A DNA stretch of 5,520 nt from the NCBI GenBank assembly GCA_017544185.1, contig JAFYEQ010000215.1, positions 1-5,520 on the forward strand, read 5' to 3'. This DNA comes from Oscillospiraceae bacterium. GTDB taxonomy: Bacteria; Bacillota; Clostridia; Oscillospirales; Ruminococcaceae. The first letter of the stretch is position 1, and the number at the start of each line of letters is the position of its first letter. Both the position numbers and the translations under genes were made by a program. Positions 5,308 through 5,520 of the stretch are shown here, one piece after another. Below the pieces are notes generated by a model. The model ran no database searches. It had not been told where the DNA came from and worked only from the letters and a program-made list of their open reading frames with translations.

Positions 5308-5322
5308 GTAACGATACCGTTG

Positions 5323-5369
5323 TACCAACTTGCTAAAAATCCCGCAGTTACGGGCAAAATATGTTGGTA
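5323..5369. repeat. Interrupted palindrome just upstream of the second promoter
   Basis: TACCAAC (5323-5329) pairs with GTTGGTA (5363-5369), and CCCG (5341-5344) with CGGG (5351-5354) at the centre. The 3' arm ends 8 bp before the -35 box at 5378, a position suited to a regulatory protein site. Read on the minus strand, the central stem is followed by ATTTTT, a weak terminator shape, but no leftward gene is seen to use it. Confidence 0.5.
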
Positions 5370-5377
5370 TTTGACGG

Positions 5378-5406
5378 TTGAAAAATAGACCTTTACGGTG
5401 TATAAT
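5378..5406 (+). promoter_or_regulatory. Promoter of the gene beginning at 5501
   Basis: TTGAAA (5378-5383) and TATAAT (5401-5406) are separated by 17 bp. The start would be near 5413, leaving a leader of about 88 nt before the ATG at 5501. A TTGACG at 5372 is too far from the -10 box to serve as its -35. Confidence 0.8.
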
Positions 5407-5423
5407 ATATATACGGTCTGCTG

Positions 5424-5493
5424 CTGTCAAGGGGACAGTACGAGGCCGGCAGGACCGCTCCTCACAAGGTCGCTCCTGCATGACAGAAGGTGG
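5424..5493 (+). promoter_or_regulatory. Structured leader before the gene at 5501
   Basis: CTGTC (5424-5428) pairs with GACAG (5434-5438). GCAGG (5449-5453) pairs with CCTGC (5475-5479), with ACC/GGT (5454-5456 / 5468-5470) inside. A second GACAG at 5482-5486 overlaps the start of the ribosome binding site AGAAGGTGG (5485-5493) and could pair with the same CTGTC, giving an alternative fold that covers the site. No known riboswitch consensus was recognised. Confidence 0.4.
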
Positions 5494-5500
5494 TCTTATC

Positions 5501-5520
5501 ATGGCTTTGCTTGAAATAAA
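5501..5520 (+). CDS. Start of a coding region, possibly SufC-like ABC ATPase (partial)
   Basis: An ATG at 5501 lies 7 nt after a good ribosome binding site (AGAAGGTGG, 5485-5493) and downstream of two promoters, so a gene start is well supported. Only MALLEIK is visible before the window ends. That opening is typical of ABC-type ATPase subunits, which often begin with a short LLEIKNL-like strand, and in particular of SufC, the ATPase of the SUF Fe-S cluster assembly system. Seven residues cannot settle the family, so SufC is only a suggestion. Confidence 0.65.

Noticed and set aside
5276..5308. Ten-codon reading frame (MHKYSYVICA) after the strong promoter
   Set aside because: It has no ribosome binding site and lies exactly on the inverted repeat, so structure explains the sequence better than coding.

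Overview
The window looks like a chromosomal segment of a clostridial Bacillota, most likely a Ruminococcus-like gut member of the Oscillospirales. The reasons are strong GGAGG-type ribosome binding sites, sigma-A promoters close to consensus with 17-bp spacers, a T-box leader, roughly balanced base composition, and frequent ATA isoleucine codons. The genus is an inference.

Layout from left to right. Positions 1-132 (minus) hold the start of a GNAT-like acetyltransferase gene that runs off the left edge. It has its own promoter at 270-298 and a leader of about 130 nt. Positions 299-649 have no convincing gene but are rich in structure: a long REP-like hairpin (330-361), a degenerate 7-nt tandem repeat (392-419), a 73-bp near-palindrome (454-526) and a short perfect hairpin (583-601).

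The centre is one rightward operon. A promoter (650-678) leads into a complete T-box riboswitch (about 685-935). Its Stem I folds so that the codon UAC lies in the specifier loop, and its antiterminator bulge UGGU fits a tRNA with A at position 73. Both point to tyrosine. Then follow a GNAT acetyltransferase (961-1428), a protein with a NERD nuclease-related domain and a topoisomerase-type zinc finger (1461-2396), tyrosyl-tRNA synthetase tyrS (2461-3675), chorismate mutase/prephenate dehydratase pheA (3716-4837), and probably a small two-helix membrane protein (4907-5149). Gaps of 32 to 69 nt without a U-tract terminator support co-transcription. Uncharged tRNA-Tyr should therefore raise tyrS, as expected, and also a phenylalanine-branch enzyme, an acetyltransferase and a nuclease-like protein, which is less expected.

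Positions 5150-5500 have no gene but carry two strong promoters (5183-5211 and 5378-5406). Between and after them are several inverted repeats, including a 12-bp perfect one with an interleaved alternative pairing. A coding region beginning at 5501 (MALLEIK) runs off the right edge and may be the SufC ATPase of Fe-S cluster assembly.

No CRISPR array, tRNA, rRNA, insertion sequence or phage gene was seen. The most notable points are the composition of the Tyr T-box operon, the altered effector motif in PheA, and the unexplained palindromic elements at 454-526 and 5271-5369.
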